Source: Clostridia bacterium (lineage in GTDB: Bacteria > Bacillota > Clostridia > Oscillospirales > Acutalibacteraceae). From it: a stretch of DNA of 52,203 nt. The stretch lies in NCBI GenBank assembly GCA_017410325.1, contig JAFQRA010000029.1, forward strand, positions 1 through 52,203, given 5' to 3'. Made by a program: the position numbers and the translations under genes. Each line of letters begins with the position of its first letter. The stretch's first letter is position 1. The notes below the pieces were generated by a model that worked only from the letters and a program-made list of their open reading frames with translations, was not told where the DNA came from and ran no database searches. This document shows positions 40,877 through 49,917 of this stretch, piece after piece.

Positions 40877-42421
40877 ATGTTAAACGGATTAAAAGAACTC
40901 TTATGCAAATCTTATCCTAACGCTACAAAGGACATCGGCGACTACTCGAACAAGGAACGCAACATCTACCTTGTCGGTATGTTCGGCCAGAACATTATTT
41001 ACGCAATTATCGGCTCAGTGCTTCAGGTATTCTACACGGATATTCTGCTCATCCCCACAATCGCCGTAAGCGTAATAATGGGTATTTCCAGAGTGTGGGA
41101 CGGCATCAACGACATTATTATGGGCACGGTTGTTGACAAGACGCACACCCGTTGGGGCAAGTGCAGACCGTACCTCAAATTCGTTCCCATTCCCATTGCG
41201 ATTACGACAATTCTGATGTTCCTGCCGATTATGAATCTTCCCGTCGGCGTAAAAATTGCATTCGTTATCTTCACATTCCTTCTCTGGGAAACGCTTTACA
41301 CGCTCGGCGATATTCCTCTCTGGGGCGTAACCTCGCTTATGACACCCGATGAGGAAAAGCGTTCCAAGCTTATTTCCGCGGCAAGAATAGTTTCCAGCTT
41401 CGGCAGTATTATCGTTGTCGGCTTCTACCCCATCAAGGATGCACTCGGCGCAATTGACCTGGGTCTGTTTGAAAACACGGGTAAAGCCAACTCCGACCTC
41501 GCTTATTTTTCCGAGCCTCAGGGTTATCTTTTAGCCGTTATTGCGATTGCACTTGTCGGCGGCATACTTTTCAGGCTTCCGTTTGCTTTTATCCGCGAAA
41601 GAATAACACAGGCACCCAAGGAGAAGGACACGGGCTTAAAGGAAAACCTCAAGCTTATGTGGGAAAACAAGCTTTTCCTGCGTGCCCTTGCCTCCAACAT
41701 TCTCGGCTGTACGAAAACTCTCCTTCTCTCCGCAGGCATCTACTTCTGCAAATGGGTGCTCGGCAACGGCGGCAGCGAAACCGAGTGGCTCATTAAGCTT
41801 GGCGGTCCGTTCCTTGTGGGTATGATTATCGCAATGAACCGCAGCACCTGGTTTGCAAAGAAATTCGGCAAGAGAAAGGTTTACCTTGCTTCCTCTTACC
41901 TTAACGCAATTCCCTACATACTCATTTTCTTCATCGGCTACGAGAGCACGGCAAAGCTCGTATTTATGGGCGTTATGCTCTTCATCGGCGGCTTCCTTAC
42001 GGGTCTTACAACCGTTTACAACACCACGATGATTGCAGACAGCGTTGACTATATGGAGCACAAGGTCGGCAAAAGAAACGACGGCGTTTTCTTCTCGGGC
42101 CTCAACTTCACCTCAAAGCTCACGGCAGCTATCACCGCAATTGTAACCAACCTTGTTTTCTCACTCGTAAATTATACGGACACAATCAACACGCTCACGG
42201 AAAACATTGCGGCCGCTTCCGCAGCCGGCAGAGACTATGCACTTGATTTTGCGGGTACCTACCCCGAAATTACCTCGGCAATGCTCGTGCTTATCACGTT
42301 CATTCCCGCAGCAGGCTGTATTCTTCAGGCACTTCCCATCCACGGCTATTCGCTTGACGAAAAGCAGCACGCAAAGATTCTTGAAGAGCTTGAAGAAATC
42401 CGAGCCAACCACGTTAAGTAA
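40877..42421 (+). CDS. GPH-family glycoside:cation symporter (MelB-type MFS)
   Basis: 514 residues, about 12 membrane helices. GPH signature: SRVWDGINDIIMGTVVDKTHTRWGKCRPYLKF in the first half, with an internal repeat-like IADSVDYMEHKVGKRNDGVFFSGLNF in the second half. These carriers import glycosides with Na+ or H+. AGGAGG precedes the ATG. Its divergent partner is the GH38 mannosidase, so a mannose-containing oligosaccharide is the likely substrate (inference). Confidence 0.92.
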   Translation: MLNGLKELLCKSYPNATKDIGDYSNKERNIYLVGMFGQNIIYAIIGSVLQVFYTDILLIPTIAVSVIMGISRVWDGINDIIMGTVVDKTHTRWGKCRPYLKFVPIPIAITTILMFLPIMNLPVGVKIAFVIFTFLLWETLYTLGDIPLWGVTSLMTPDEEKRSKLISAARIVSSFGSIIVVGFYPIKDALGAIDLGLFENTGKANSDLAYFSEPQGYLLAVIAIALVGGILFRLPFAFIRERITQAPKEKDTGLKENLKLMWENKLFLRALASNILGCTKTLLLSAGIYFCKWVLGNGGSETEWLIKLGGPFLVGMIIAMNRSTWFAKKFGKRKVYLASSYLNAIPYILIFFIGYESTAKLVFMGVMLFIGGFLTGLTTVYNTTMIADSVDYMEHKVGKRNDGVFFSGLNFTSKLTAAITAIVTNLVFSLVNYTDTINTLTENIAAASAAGRDYALDFAGTYPEITSAMLVLITFIPAAGCILQALPIHGYSLDEKQHAKILEELEEIRANHVK

Positions 42422-42428
42422 CACCGCA

Positions 42429-42457
42429 AACGGCAGAGGAAACTCTGCCGTTTTTAT
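42429..42457 (+). terminator. Intrinsic terminator after the GPH symporter gene
   Basis: A 10-bp stem (42429-42438 with 42443-42452, AACGGCAGAG/CTCTGCCGTT), GAAA tetraloop and U-run. Confidence 0.93.
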
Positions 42458-42458
42458 G

Positions 42459-42487
42459 TTGTAATTCAGTTCAGGCTGTGGTATAAT
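42459..42487 (+). promoter_or_regulatory. Promoter of the glycerophosphodiesterase gene
   Basis: TTGTAA (42459-42464), 17-nt spacer ending TGG, TATAAT (42482-42487). Confidence 0.7.
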
Positions 42488-42523
42488 CAGTTTTAAAGAT
42501 TACCGAAAGGAAGCACACGTAAA

Positions 42524-43372
42524 ATGATAACCTTTATCAACAAAATCATAACCCTTATACTCGTACCGATTTATTTCAGCGTATTATCCCCTACTCACCC
42601 GATTATCGTTTTATTCAACCAGCCGCAGGAGCTTATTTCACTTTCGGAAAACGGCGTAGGCTCTGCCGAAGACCCCGTATACCTGACGGCACACAGAGGT
42701 CTTCACGCACTTGCGCCCGAAAACTCTCTGCCGTCGTTTGAAGAAGCGGTAAACAACGGTTACTACTCGGCCGAGTGCGACATCCAGCTGACGAAGGACA
42801 AAGAATGGGTAGTTATTCACAACGCCGAGGTTGACGGCAGATTCTGCCAGTACGGCAAAATTGCAGACCTCACGCTGGAGGAGCTTAAAACCTTCAGCTA
42901 CAACTGGGGAGCAAACCTGTGGAAATACAGGGACAGCCGTATTCCCACGCTTGAAGAATATCTCGACGTTTTTGTAGGCACGGACACAAGACCGCAGATT
43001 GAAATCGGCATAGAAAACTACGATATGCTCGACGTTATCGTTGAGGCAATAGAAGAAAGAGGGCTTGAAAAGCAGGCCATCGTTCTCACCTATAACCTTA
43101 AGCAGCTTGCGGCAATCCGTGAGCTTAACCCCAATATTGAGCTGTGGTATCTCACTGACGAAATGACACCCGAAGCTATTGCCCAAGCCAAGGCACTCGG
43201 CGAAAACGTATGGCTTTCCTCTAACTATTTAAGTAATACCGAAGAAAACATCCGTCTTGCCATGAGCGAAAACGTTAATTTTTCACTGTTTACGGTCAAC
43301 ACGGTTGAGGATGCAAAAGCGCTCTACGATATGGGCGTGAGGTATATGGAAACTGACATACTTTGCAACTGA
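42524..43372 (+). CDS. Glycerophosphodiester phosphodiesterase, membrane-anchored
   Basis: 282 residues. A hydrophobic N terminus (about 5-32, two short segments) could be a signal anchor. The GDPD barrel opens AHRGLHALAPENSLPSFEEAVNNGY (HRG...PENT-type motif), then ECDIQLTKDKEWVVIHN and closes with FTVNTVEDAKALYDMGVRYMETD. It cleaves glycerophosphodiesters to sn-glycerol-3-phosphate and an alcohol. The N-terminal anchor suggests action at the outer face of the membrane. Monocistronic with own promoter and terminator. Confidence 0.9.
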   Translation: MITFINKIITLILVPIYFSVLSPTHPIIVLFNQPQELISLSENGVGSAEDPVYLTAHRGLHALAPENSLPSFEEAVNNGYYSAECDIQLTKDKEWVVIHNAEVDGRFCQYGKIADLTLEELKTFSYNWGANLWKYRDSRIPTLEEYLDVFVGTDTRPQIEIGIENYDMLDVIVEAIEERGLEKQAIVLTYNLKQLAAIRELNPNIELWYLTDEMTPEAIAQAKALGENVWLSSNYLSNTEENIRLAMSENVNFSLFTVNTVEDAKALYDMGVRYMETDILCN

Positions 43373-43418
43373 CCCTTGGTAGACTGATATCAAAACCGAT
43401 ACTGATTTAAACTAAAGA

Positions 43419-43453
43419 ACCGAGCAGAGTTATTGCGCTCTGCTCGGTTTTTG
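43419..43453 (+). terminator. Intrinsic terminator after the glycerophosphodiesterase gene
   Basis: An 11-bp stem (43419-43429 with 43438-43448, ACCGAGCAGAG/CTCTGCTCGGT) and TTTTGTT. Confidence 0.92.
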
Positions 43454-43456
43454 TTA

Positions 43457-43996
43457 TTATTCACCTTTAAAGATGCCGTACTGCCCCGTCATCATATCAC
43501 GGAACAGCGGTATTTTCGGCTGAACAAAGGTCAGCACAACGAACAGTAACGCTGTCAGACACAAAACCGCAAAAGGAACATTCGGCGATTTACACAAGTC
43601 AATTTCGTTTTTCATCAGCAGATATTCTAGGTAATACGCTACACCCGCCGCAATGAAAAATATTGCTATATTAAACCAATCGGCTGTTGTGCCGAGTATT
43701 CCCGAATAGGTGTAGAAGATTATCGGAATCAAAAACAGTCCCGTCAGCGTTCCGATTAATTCGGCACACCAAAAGTTCCCGAAATCCTTCCCGATATATT
43801 TATATTCAATCAATGCATATAAAAACATCGGAAAAAACAGCAGCTTCATATGTTCCCATATCGATTCGTTTACAGCCGAAAACGGTGCAACAATAATGCT
43901 TTGCCCGCTCCAATCATAAAGGAAATGGAGTAACACTCCGCCTATGCCCGTGAAAATAAAGCCGCCTATTTGCCACAGCTTCAATGACCTTTTCAA
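43457..43996 (-). CDS. DUF6512-like membrane protein
   Basis: 179 residues, five membrane helices. LWQIGGFIFTGIGGVLLHFLYDWSGQS and APFSAVNESIWEHMKLLFFPMFLYALIEY resemble the DUF6512 family of small integral membrane proteins of Bacillota. The start codon is TTG at 43996, with AGGGGG about 8 nt before it; no ATG is available near the conserved N terminus. Function unknown. The family name is from memory and should be checked. Confidence 0.6.
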   Translation of the reverse strand: MKRSLKLWQIGGFIFTGIGGVLLHFLYDWSGQSIIVAPFSAVNESIWEHMKLLFFPMFLYALIEYKYIGKDFGNFWCAELIGTLTGLFLIPIIFYTYSGILGTTADWFNIAIFFIAAGVAYYLEYLLMKNEIDLCKSPNVPFAVLCLTALLFVVLTFVQPKIPLFRDMMTGQYGIFKGE

Positions 43997-44134
43997 ACAA
44001 TCGCCCCCTAGGGTGACAAATATAATCCGAACCCGTTCAGATTATATTCGCCGCCCTAAATAATATATTCAAAAAAACGCGGTAATATTCAGCAGAAATC
44101 CGCTTTCGGAATACGGCGGACAGAGTCTTTCGGC

Positions 44135-44163
44135 TTGAATTTTATGCCAAATATTATTATAAT
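44135..44163 (+). promoter_or_regulatory. Promoter of the GH116 gene
   Basis: TTGAAT (44135-44140), 17-nt spacer, TATAAT (44158-44163). Confidence 0.75.
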
Positions 44164-44192
44164 GCTATCAAACAGAAACCGGAGTTGATAAT

Positions 44193-46652
44193 ATGGCAAA
44201 GATTACAACCGTGAAAACACACGAAAGCGGCATTGCCCTGGGAGGTATCGGTGCAGGCAGTGTCGAGCTTTTCCCCGACGGCGAGTTTCACTTCTGGCAG
44301 ATAGCCAATCCGCCGAGGCTTACTCGGGTTTGCTTTGAAGATAAGGTTGATGACGGCGAGGGCAGCACGGGCGCGCTTTCGTTCTGGGTGCGTGAAACCA
44401 AGAACAATGGCAAACCGATTGTACGAAAGCTCGGCATGAAAGCCGATGCCGATGACTTTTCATACCGTATGTTTGCCTGGAATAAGCCCGTTGAAAAAAT
44501 TGAATTTGACGGCAGATTTCCTTTGTGTGAACTCAATTATATTGACAGCGCATTATCCTGCAAGCTCGGTCTTAAAGCGGTTTCGCCCTTTGTTCCGCAT
44601 AACAGCGACATTTCGGCAACCCCGGGCTTTTATTTGGATTTCACTGCGGAAAACCCGACAGACAGCGAACTGCACATAAGCCTTTTGGGTACTCTCGTGC
44701 CTGATTTTGCAAACCAAAGCGAGGGTAACAAAAACTCATTTCATCAGCTTGGCGACGGAGTATGTGTTCACATAAATCCTGCAGAAAATACCGATTCGCC
44801 GTCCTGCGGCAACGTCTGCCTTTCGGTAAACGGCGACGGTGAAAAGTCTTACATCACGGCGGATTATTACCGCTTTATGAGAGAGTATTTCGGCGAATCC
44901 CCCTTGGGTGTGTCGCAGGAATCCGTTCTCTTCGGCTTCAGGGAAAACGGCTGTCTGCCCAACACCGCAGTCGGCACAAAGCCCCGTGATATACCCGAAA
45001 GCATTGAATTGCTCAGCGATGCCGAGCTTGATTCTTTGTGCGCAGAATACGCTCAATATCCCTTTGGCGATTCCGTATTCAGACGGATTAAATATTGCAA
45101 GCCCGATTTTCTTTCTTCAAAAGAAGATAAAATCACATTTCTGAAATGCTGTTATAAACAGCGCAAAAGACGGGGTGAAAGCTTCGGTGCCTGTGCACTT
45201 TGCTCCGAAGTTACGCTAAAGCCCGGTGAAAAGAAAAATATCCGCTTCATTCTCACCTGGTATTTGCCTAATCATTTTGCCAGGGACGGAGAAAGAATCG
45301 GACACTACTACGAAAATCTTTACGGCAGCGCTTTGGAGGCCAACAGATTCCTTGCGGATAATGACAGCGTTTTCAGCTGTGCCGTCGGCTTTGCCGAGCT
45401 TCTTTATTCAACAAATCTGCCGACGTTTTATCCCGATTCTTGGTCAGCAAATCTCTCTCCTTTAATCAAAAGCTCCGTATATCTCAAAAACGGAAACTTC
45501 GGCCTTTGGGAGGGACTGGGCTACTGCGGGCTTCACACCACCGACATAACCTATCACGCATCGTTTTCGCTTATAAGCCTTTTCCCCGATTTGCAGAAAA
45601 AACAGATGAAAATGGGTGCCCTGTATCAGAGAGAAGACGGCAGAGTGCACCATTGCTTCAAGCCCGATATGAAAAGCGTTGACGGAAGCTATGCCCGCGT
45701 TGATATAAGTATGCAGTTTGTATTGATGGTACTGCGTGATTATCTTTTCACGGGTGACAGAGAGTATCTTACCTGCTTGTGGGATAACGTAAAGCAGGCT
45801 ATGGACAGCATGGAAAGGCTTGACACCGATAAGGACGGCTTACCCGATTACGATACGAAGCGCAACACCTACGATGCCTGGAATTTCTCCGGAACACCGG
45901 TATATATAGACGTCCTCTGGCTGGCGGCACTCAAGGCGGCCGTAATCATCGCCGACAGATTGGGCGATAAAGCACGCCTTGAACAATGGAACAGTATTCT
46001 TATCAGCGGCACAAAAGCTCTCGAAGAAAAGCTATGGAACGGAAAATATTACGACCTGTGGAGAAATGAAGAAGAAACCGATGAATCACTTATGACGGAC
46101 CAGCTTGACGGCGAATGGTTTTTGCGGATGCTTGGCATTGACGGAAATCTACCCGATGAGCGTGTGAGCGCTGTGCTTGATTTTATATTCAGCGCCAATT
46201 TTGACAGCGAGCAGGGCCTTGTAAACGCCACCGTGCCCGAAGGCAAAAAAACAAGCGTATACACCTACAAAAACTGTCAGACTGTTGCAGTGTGGACAGG
46301 CATAGGCTACGCCTTCGCCGCGCTTGCGCTTGCTGTCGGCAGCAGAGAAATTGCAGACACCGTGATTAATTCAATTCACAGCAACCAGTTAAGACTCGGC
46401 CACTTCTGGGACCATTGGGAATGCGGACATCACTACACAAGGCCTATGTCGAGCTGGAGCACGCTTATTGCTGCAACGGGGCTTAAAATCGACAGCGAAA
46501 ACAAAAAGCTGAGCTTCCGACCGATATGCAAAAACATTACACTGCCCTTAATCCTGCCGGACGTGCTTGCCAAAGTAACTTTCACCGACGGCAGTTTTGG
46601 CCTTGAATGCATCCGAGGCAGTCTGAGCGATTGGGAAATAATTACAGAATAA
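44193..46652 (+). CDS. GH116 beta-glucosidase/glucosylceramidase-like glycosidase
   Basis: 819 residues. An N-terminal beta domain starts with the family signature IALGGIGAGSVELFPDGEFHFWQIANP. The (alpha/alpha)6 domain has the nucleophile region LWEGLGYCGLHTTDITYHASFSL (E440) and the acid/base region NTYDAWNFSGTPVYIDVLWLAAL (D561), and LDTDKDGLPDY between them. These match GH116, which includes human GBA2 and bacterial beta-glucosidases and beta-xylosidases. CGGAG precedes the ATG. No signal peptide, so intracellular. Whether it acts on glucosylceramide or plant beta-glucosides is not clear from the sequence. Monocistronic. Confidence 0.88.
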   Translation: MAKITTVKTHESGIALGGIGAGSVELFPDGEFHFWQIANPPRLTRVCFEDKVDDGEGSTGALSFWVRETKNNGKPIVRKLGMKADADDFSYRMFAWNKPVEKIEFDGRFPLCELNYIDSALSCKLGLKAVSPFVPHNSDISATPGFYLDFTAENPTDSELHISLLGTLVPDFANQSEGNKNSFHQLGDGVCVHINPAENTDSPSCGNVCLSVNGDGEKSYITADYYRFMREYFGESPLGVSQESVLFGFRENGCLPNTAVGTKPRDIPESIELLSDAELDSLCAEYAQYPFGDSVFRRIKYCKPDFLSSKEDKITFLKCCYKQRKRRGESFGACALCSEVTLKPGEKKNIRFILTWYLPNHFARDGERIGHYYENLYGSALEANRFLADNDSVFSCAVGFAELLYSTNLPTFYPDSWSANLSPLIKSSVYLKNGNFGLWEGLGYCGLHTTDITYHASFSLISLFPDLQKKQMKMGALYQREDGRVHHCFKPDMKSVDGSYARVDISMQFVLMVLRDYLFTGDREYLTCLWDNVKQAMDSMERLDTDKDGLPDYDTKRNTYDAWNFSGTPVYIDVLWLAALKAAVIIADRLGDKARLEQWNSILISGTKALEEKLWNGKYYDLWRNEEETDESLMTDQLDGEWFLRMLGIDGNLPDERVSAVLDFIFSANFDSEQGLVNATVPEGKKTSVYTYKNCQTVAVWTGIGYAFAALALAVGSREIADTVINSIHSNQLRLGHFWDHWECGHHYTRPMSSWSTLIAATGLKIDSENKKLSFRPICKNITLPLILPDVLAKVTFTDGSFGLECIRGSLSDWEIITE

Positions 46653-46659
46653 TAGTTTT

Positions 46660-46701
46660 CAGGCACAGCGGAAATCAATTTCTGCTGTGCCTGATTTTTT
46701 G
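46660..46701 (+). terminator. Intrinsic terminator between the GH116 and mocR-like genes
   Basis: Stem CAGGCACAGC/GCTGTGCCTG (46660-46669, 46684-46693), extended by GAAAT/ATTTC, with ATTTTTTG after. It may serve both convergent genes. Confidence 0.9.
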
Positions 46702-46707
46702 CTTTTG

Positions 46708-47811
46708 TTATAAAGCCTTGTTTTGCGTCAGCTGTTTTCTTTTTTTACGGCGTACGCGGTTTATGTGTCTTTCAAAGTCCCCGTTTGCAATAAGCTCTGC
46801 CAAAACAATCTGAATATACGTCGGCACCGTGCAGGAATAAAAGCCGAGCTTTTCTTCAAATTCCTTTGCAAGCTTTTTGGGAATAACCATATATCCGACA
46901 CGCAGTGACGATGAAATTGTTTTGGAAAACGTGTTCATATATATAACGTTATCCTTTTCGGAATGGCAGAACAAGGTTTCCTCCGGCTTTTTGGAAACGG
47001 AAAATTCCGATTCAAAATCATCTTCAATTATATACCGTTCTCCTTTTTCTGCCCATTTCAGATATTCGTGTCTTTTGGAGGCGGATGCGGTAACGCCGCT
47101 GGGATAGCTTCTGTACGGCGAGATATGCAAAACGTCAGCAGAGCAACCCTTAAGCGCAGAGCTTTCAATTCCGTTTTTGGAAAGCGGCAATTTGCGGATT
47201 TCAACCTTTGAAAGCGAATACACCTGCTCGATTTTGTTGTACGAAGGTGTTTCAATGGCATAAACAAGATTTCTGCCGAGCAATTCAATAATTAAATTAT
47301 ACAGATATTCCGAGCCCGAGCCGATAATAATCTGCTCTGTATCCGCAACAATTCCTCTGCTTTGGGCAAGGTACATCTGAATTGCTTTTCTCAGCTCTAT
47401 ACAACCCGAATTCGGCGAACGGACAAGAATAGCTTCCCCCATCATTCCGATAACCTTTCTCATCGTTTTTGCAAGAACGGAAAACGGGAACTCATCATCG
47501 TTTTCCGAATTCTGCAAAGGCAATAAAAAAATATCAAATGAGTTTTGCGGAACGGGAACGAAGCCGTCATCGGAACAAAAAACAACGAAATATCCGCTTC
47601 TTTCTTTAGGCTCTATATATCCCTCATCACGCAGTAAATCATAAGCGTGTTCAACGGTAATCGTGCTCACGCCCGTTTCGTTTGAAACGGTACGCTTTGA
47701 CGGAAGCTTGCTTCCGAAAGCATAAACGCCGTCGGTTATATCTTTTCTGATTTGATTATATAACTGAAGATACGCAGGAATTGTGGATTTTTCGTCAATT
47801 ACATATTTCAT
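46708..47811 (-). CDS. MocR/GntR-type PLP-dependent regulator, short at the C terminus
   Basis: 367 residues. A GntR winged helix at 1-75 (LQLYNQIRKDITDGVYAFGSKLPSKRTVSNETGVSTITVEHAYDLL) is joined to an aminotransferase-like domain with DFESEF and the PLP lysine K297 in YMNTFSKTISSSLRVGY. After K297 only 70 residues remain, ending INRVRRKKRKQLTQNKAL, whereas MocR proteins usually have about 150 (a C-terminal small domain). The end is real, as a terminator follows 6-50 nt later. It is divergent from an ECF S-component and is likely to regulate it. In PdxR the PLP signals vitamin B6 status, so a B6 role is plausible. Confidence 0.87.
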   Translation of the reverse strand: MKYVIDEKSTIPAYLQLYNQIRKDITDGVYAFGSKLPSKRTVSNETGVSTITVEHAYDLLRDEGYIEPKERSGYFVVFCSDDGFVPVPQNSFDIFLLPLQNSENDDEFPFSVLAKTMRKVIGMMGEAILVRSPNSGCIELRKAIQMYLAQSRGIVADTEQIIIGSGSEYLYNLIIELLGRNLVYAIETPSYNKIEQVYSLSKVEIRKLPLSKNGIESSALKGCSADVLHISPYRSYPSGVTASASKRHEYLKWAEKGERYIIEDDFESEFSVSKKPEETLFCHSEKDNVIYMNTFSKTISSSLRVGYMVIPKKLAKEFEEKLGFYSCTVPTYIQIVLAELIANGDFERHINRVRRKKRKQLTQNKAL

Positions 47812-47861
47812 CTGGTTATATAAAAATCTCCTTTTCTGACTATTTATATATCATCAGACAT

Positions 47862-47890
47862 ATTATATACTGTTCTCACGATAATTTCAA
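47862..47890 (-). promoter_or_regulatory. Promoter of the mocR-like gene
   Basis: Minus strand: TTGAAA (47885-47890), 17-nt spacer, TATAAT (47862-47867). Near it, TCTGA...TCAGA (47835-47858 region) may be part of an operator for both divergent genes. Confidence 0.65.
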
Positions 47891-47911
47891 GAGAAGAAAA
47901 GAAGGTTTGTT

Positions 47912-48421
47912 ATGAAAATCAGAAACTCAACACAGAAGCTTGCCGTTGCCGCTTTATTTGCGGCACTCACCTGTGTTGCAACAATGGTTATAAAAATTCC
48001 TTCGCCGCTGAAAGGATATCTGAATTTAGGCGACTGCGTTGTCCTTAACGCCGGCTGGATGCTCTCCCCCTTATACGGATTTCTTGCGGCAGGTATAGGC
48101 TCGGCTATTGCCGATGTTTTTTCGGGCTATGCCGTATATGCTCCCGCAACCCTTTTAATCAAAGGTCTTATGGCTTTATCCGCATTTTACATACACAGAA
48201 TACTTTGCAAAAGAATAAACAGCCCTATTTCCCGTTTGATAAGCGGCTTAATTGCCGAATTAATAATGGTTCTCGGCTATTACGTGTTTGAAGGCTTTAT
48301 GTACGGTTTCACGGCATCGCTTGTCAATGTGCCGGCAAACGCCGTTCAGGGTGCGGCAGGGCTTATTCTCGGCTTTGTGCTGGTCAAGATACTTGAAAAA
48401 ACAAAAATTACCTTTAACTAA
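47912..48421 (+). CDS. ECF transporter S-component, probable vitamin (B6 or pyrimidine) uptake
   Basis: 169 residues, five to six membrane helices. ALFAALTCVATMVIKIPSP near the N terminus, GYLNLGDCVVLNAGWMLSPLYGFLAAGIGSAIADVFSGY and ATLLIKGLMAL are typical of ECF S-components with the N-terminal GxxNLGD signature of the pyridoxine (PdxU2-like) and related groups. It would pair with a shared EcfAA'T module that is not in this window. AAGAAGG is upstream. The divergent MocR regulator supports a B6-type substrate, but the gene ends 64 nt from thiD, so HMP cannot be excluded. Confidence 0.85.
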   Translation: MKIRNSTQKLAVAALFAALTCVATMVIKIPSPLKGYLNLGDCVVLNAGWMLSPLYGFLAAGIGSAIADVFSGYAVYAPATLLIKGLMALSAFYIHRILCKRINSPISRLISGLIAELIMVLGYYVFEGFMYGFTASLVNVPANAVQGAAGLILGFVLVKILEKTKITFN

Positions 48422-48443
48422 AATTCAATACCGCCTTGCTAAA

Positions 48444-48483
48444 CCGAAAACCGCATGGACGTAAAAATCCGTGCGGTTTTCGG
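48444..48483. terminator. Bidirectional intrinsic terminator between ECF S and thiD
   Basis: A 16-bp stem with one mismatch, CCGAAAACCGCATGGA / TCCGTGCGGTTTTCGG (48444-48459 and 48468-48483), with A/T runs inside the stem so both strands can give U-rich ends. Confidence 0.8.
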
Positions 48484-48484
48484 C

Positions 48485-49273
48485 TTATGTAATTCTGAAC
48501 GCATGATTCAAAGGCCCCGAGCCCTTCCCCAAATCAAGCATAGCCGAAAGTGCGCCCGATATGTAATCCTTTGCGTATCTGATTGAGTCATCAAGAGATA
48601 AGCCCTTTGCAAGGTTTGACGCTATGGCAGAAGAAAGAGTACAGCCCGTACCGTGGGTGTTAGGGTTATTTATCCGCTTACCGTCAAACCACCTGAAACA
48701 CCCGTCCGAATACAAAAGGTCGTTTGCGTCGTTGATACTGTGACCGCCTTTCAGCAAAACGGCACAGCCGTATTTGCCGCCGATTGATTTTGCAACGTTC
48801 AGCATATCATCTTTATTCTGAATTTTCTTGCCCGAGAGCACCTCAGCTTCGGGTATGTTGGGTGTTACAACCGTGGCAAGAGGTAACAGTTCTCCGATAA
48901 GTGTCTGCACAGCATCGGATTTCATCAGTTCCGAACCGCTTGTTGCAACCATAACGGGATCAACAACAATGTTCTTTGCTTTATAAAATTTCAATCTTTC
49001 TGCAATAACACAAATAAGTTCGGAGGATGAAACCATTCCTATTTTGACCGCATCGGGATATATATCTTCAAACACTGCATCGATTTGTTCTTTCAGAAAT
49101 TCGGGTGATGACTCGGACACCGAAAAAACTCCCGTTGTGTTCTGCGCAGTCAATGCGGTAATTGCGCTCATCGCATAAACGCCGTTCACCGTCATTGTTT
49201 TTATATCTGCCTGAATGCCTGCGCCGCCGCTGCAATCACTTCCCGCAATTGAAAGTGCGGTTTTCATTTTCAT
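48485..49273 (-). CDS. thiD: Hydroxymethylpyrimidine/phosphomethylpyrimidine kinase
   Basis: 262 residues, ribokinase fold. [20 protein letters not shown] and [16 protein letters not shown] (anion hole and catalytic region) are signatures of Thi[12 protein letters not shown] and [13 protein letters not shown] also match. It phosphorylates HMP to HMP-PP for TMP synthesis. It overlaps thiE by 4 nt and is the last gene of the TPP-controlled operon. Related pyridoxine kinases look similar, but the context supports ThiD. Confidence 0.95.
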   Translation of the reverse strand: MKMKTALSIAGSDCSGGAGIQADIKTMTVNGVYAMSAITALTAQNTTGVFSVSESSPEFLKEQIDAVFEDIYPDAVKIGMVSSSELICVIAERLKFYKAKNIVVDPVMVATSGSELMKSDAVQTLIGELLPLATVVTPNIPEAEVLSGKKIQNKDDMLNVAKSIGGKYGCAVLLKGGHSINDANDLLYSDGCFRWFDGKRINNPNTHGTGCTLSSAIASNLAKGLSLDDSIRYAKDYISGALSAMLDLGKGSGPLNHAFRIT

Positions 49274-49917
49274 TCAAAAGTCCCCTTTACTTTAAGCTCT
49301 CCTACCCTTTCCTTCAGTTCCCTTACCGCTTTTTCGGGATCGTCCGCTTTCATAACCGCCGAAACTGCACAGATGCCCGCAATACCGATGCCCTTGAGAA
49401 TATCAAGGTTATCTTTATTGAGACCGCCTATGGCATTCACGGGAATGGGAACAGCCTTGGTTATTGCGTCAAGAGTTTCGGTTGGCGTAAGCACGGTTAC
49501 CACCTTGGTTGTTGTGGGATAAATCGCACCGACGCCGAGATAATCCGCACCCTGCTCATAAGCTTGCTTTGCCCGGAGCACGGTTTTGGCAGTTGCCCCG
49601 ATAATCTTATCGTCACCCATCAGCCTTCTTGCCGCGGCAATCGGCATATCACTTGCACCGAGGTGAACACCCTGCGCACCGACAGCAAGAGCAACATCAA
49701 CACGGTCATCAATAATAAGAGGAACATTATATTTTCGGGTTATGTTATGTACCTTTTCGGCAAGCTCAATGTATTCACGGGTGGATTTTTCCTTTTCGCG
49801 AAGCTGAAGAATTGTCACTCCGCCTTTTAGTGCCTGCTCAACACGAAAAAGAAACTCTTCTTCGGTAAAGCCCGTGCTGTCGGTTATAAAATACAAGGAT
49901 GTATCAAATTTTTTCAA
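49270..49917 (-). CDS. thiE: Thiamine-phosphate synthase
   Basis: 215 residues. LYFITDSTG, TILQLREKEKSTREY, PLIIDDRVDVALAVGAQGVHLGASDMP, GATAKTV and GVGAIYPTTTK are the ThiE motifs. It joins HMP-PP and thiazole phosphate. The start is TTG at 49917, inside the thiM 3' end, with GGAGG 9 nt upstream (overlap 14 nt). No ATG is near. Confidence 0.95.
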   Translation of the reverse strand: MKKFDTSLYFITDSTGFTEEEFLFRVEQALKGGVTILQLREKEKSTREYIELAEKVHNITRKYNVPLIIDDRVDVALAVGAQGVHLGASDMPIAAARRLMGDDKIIGATAKTVLRAKQAYEQGADYLGVGAIYPTTTKVVTVLTPTETLDAITKAVPIPVNAIGGLNKDNLDILKGIGIAGICAVSAVMKADDPEKAVRELKERVGELKVKGTFE

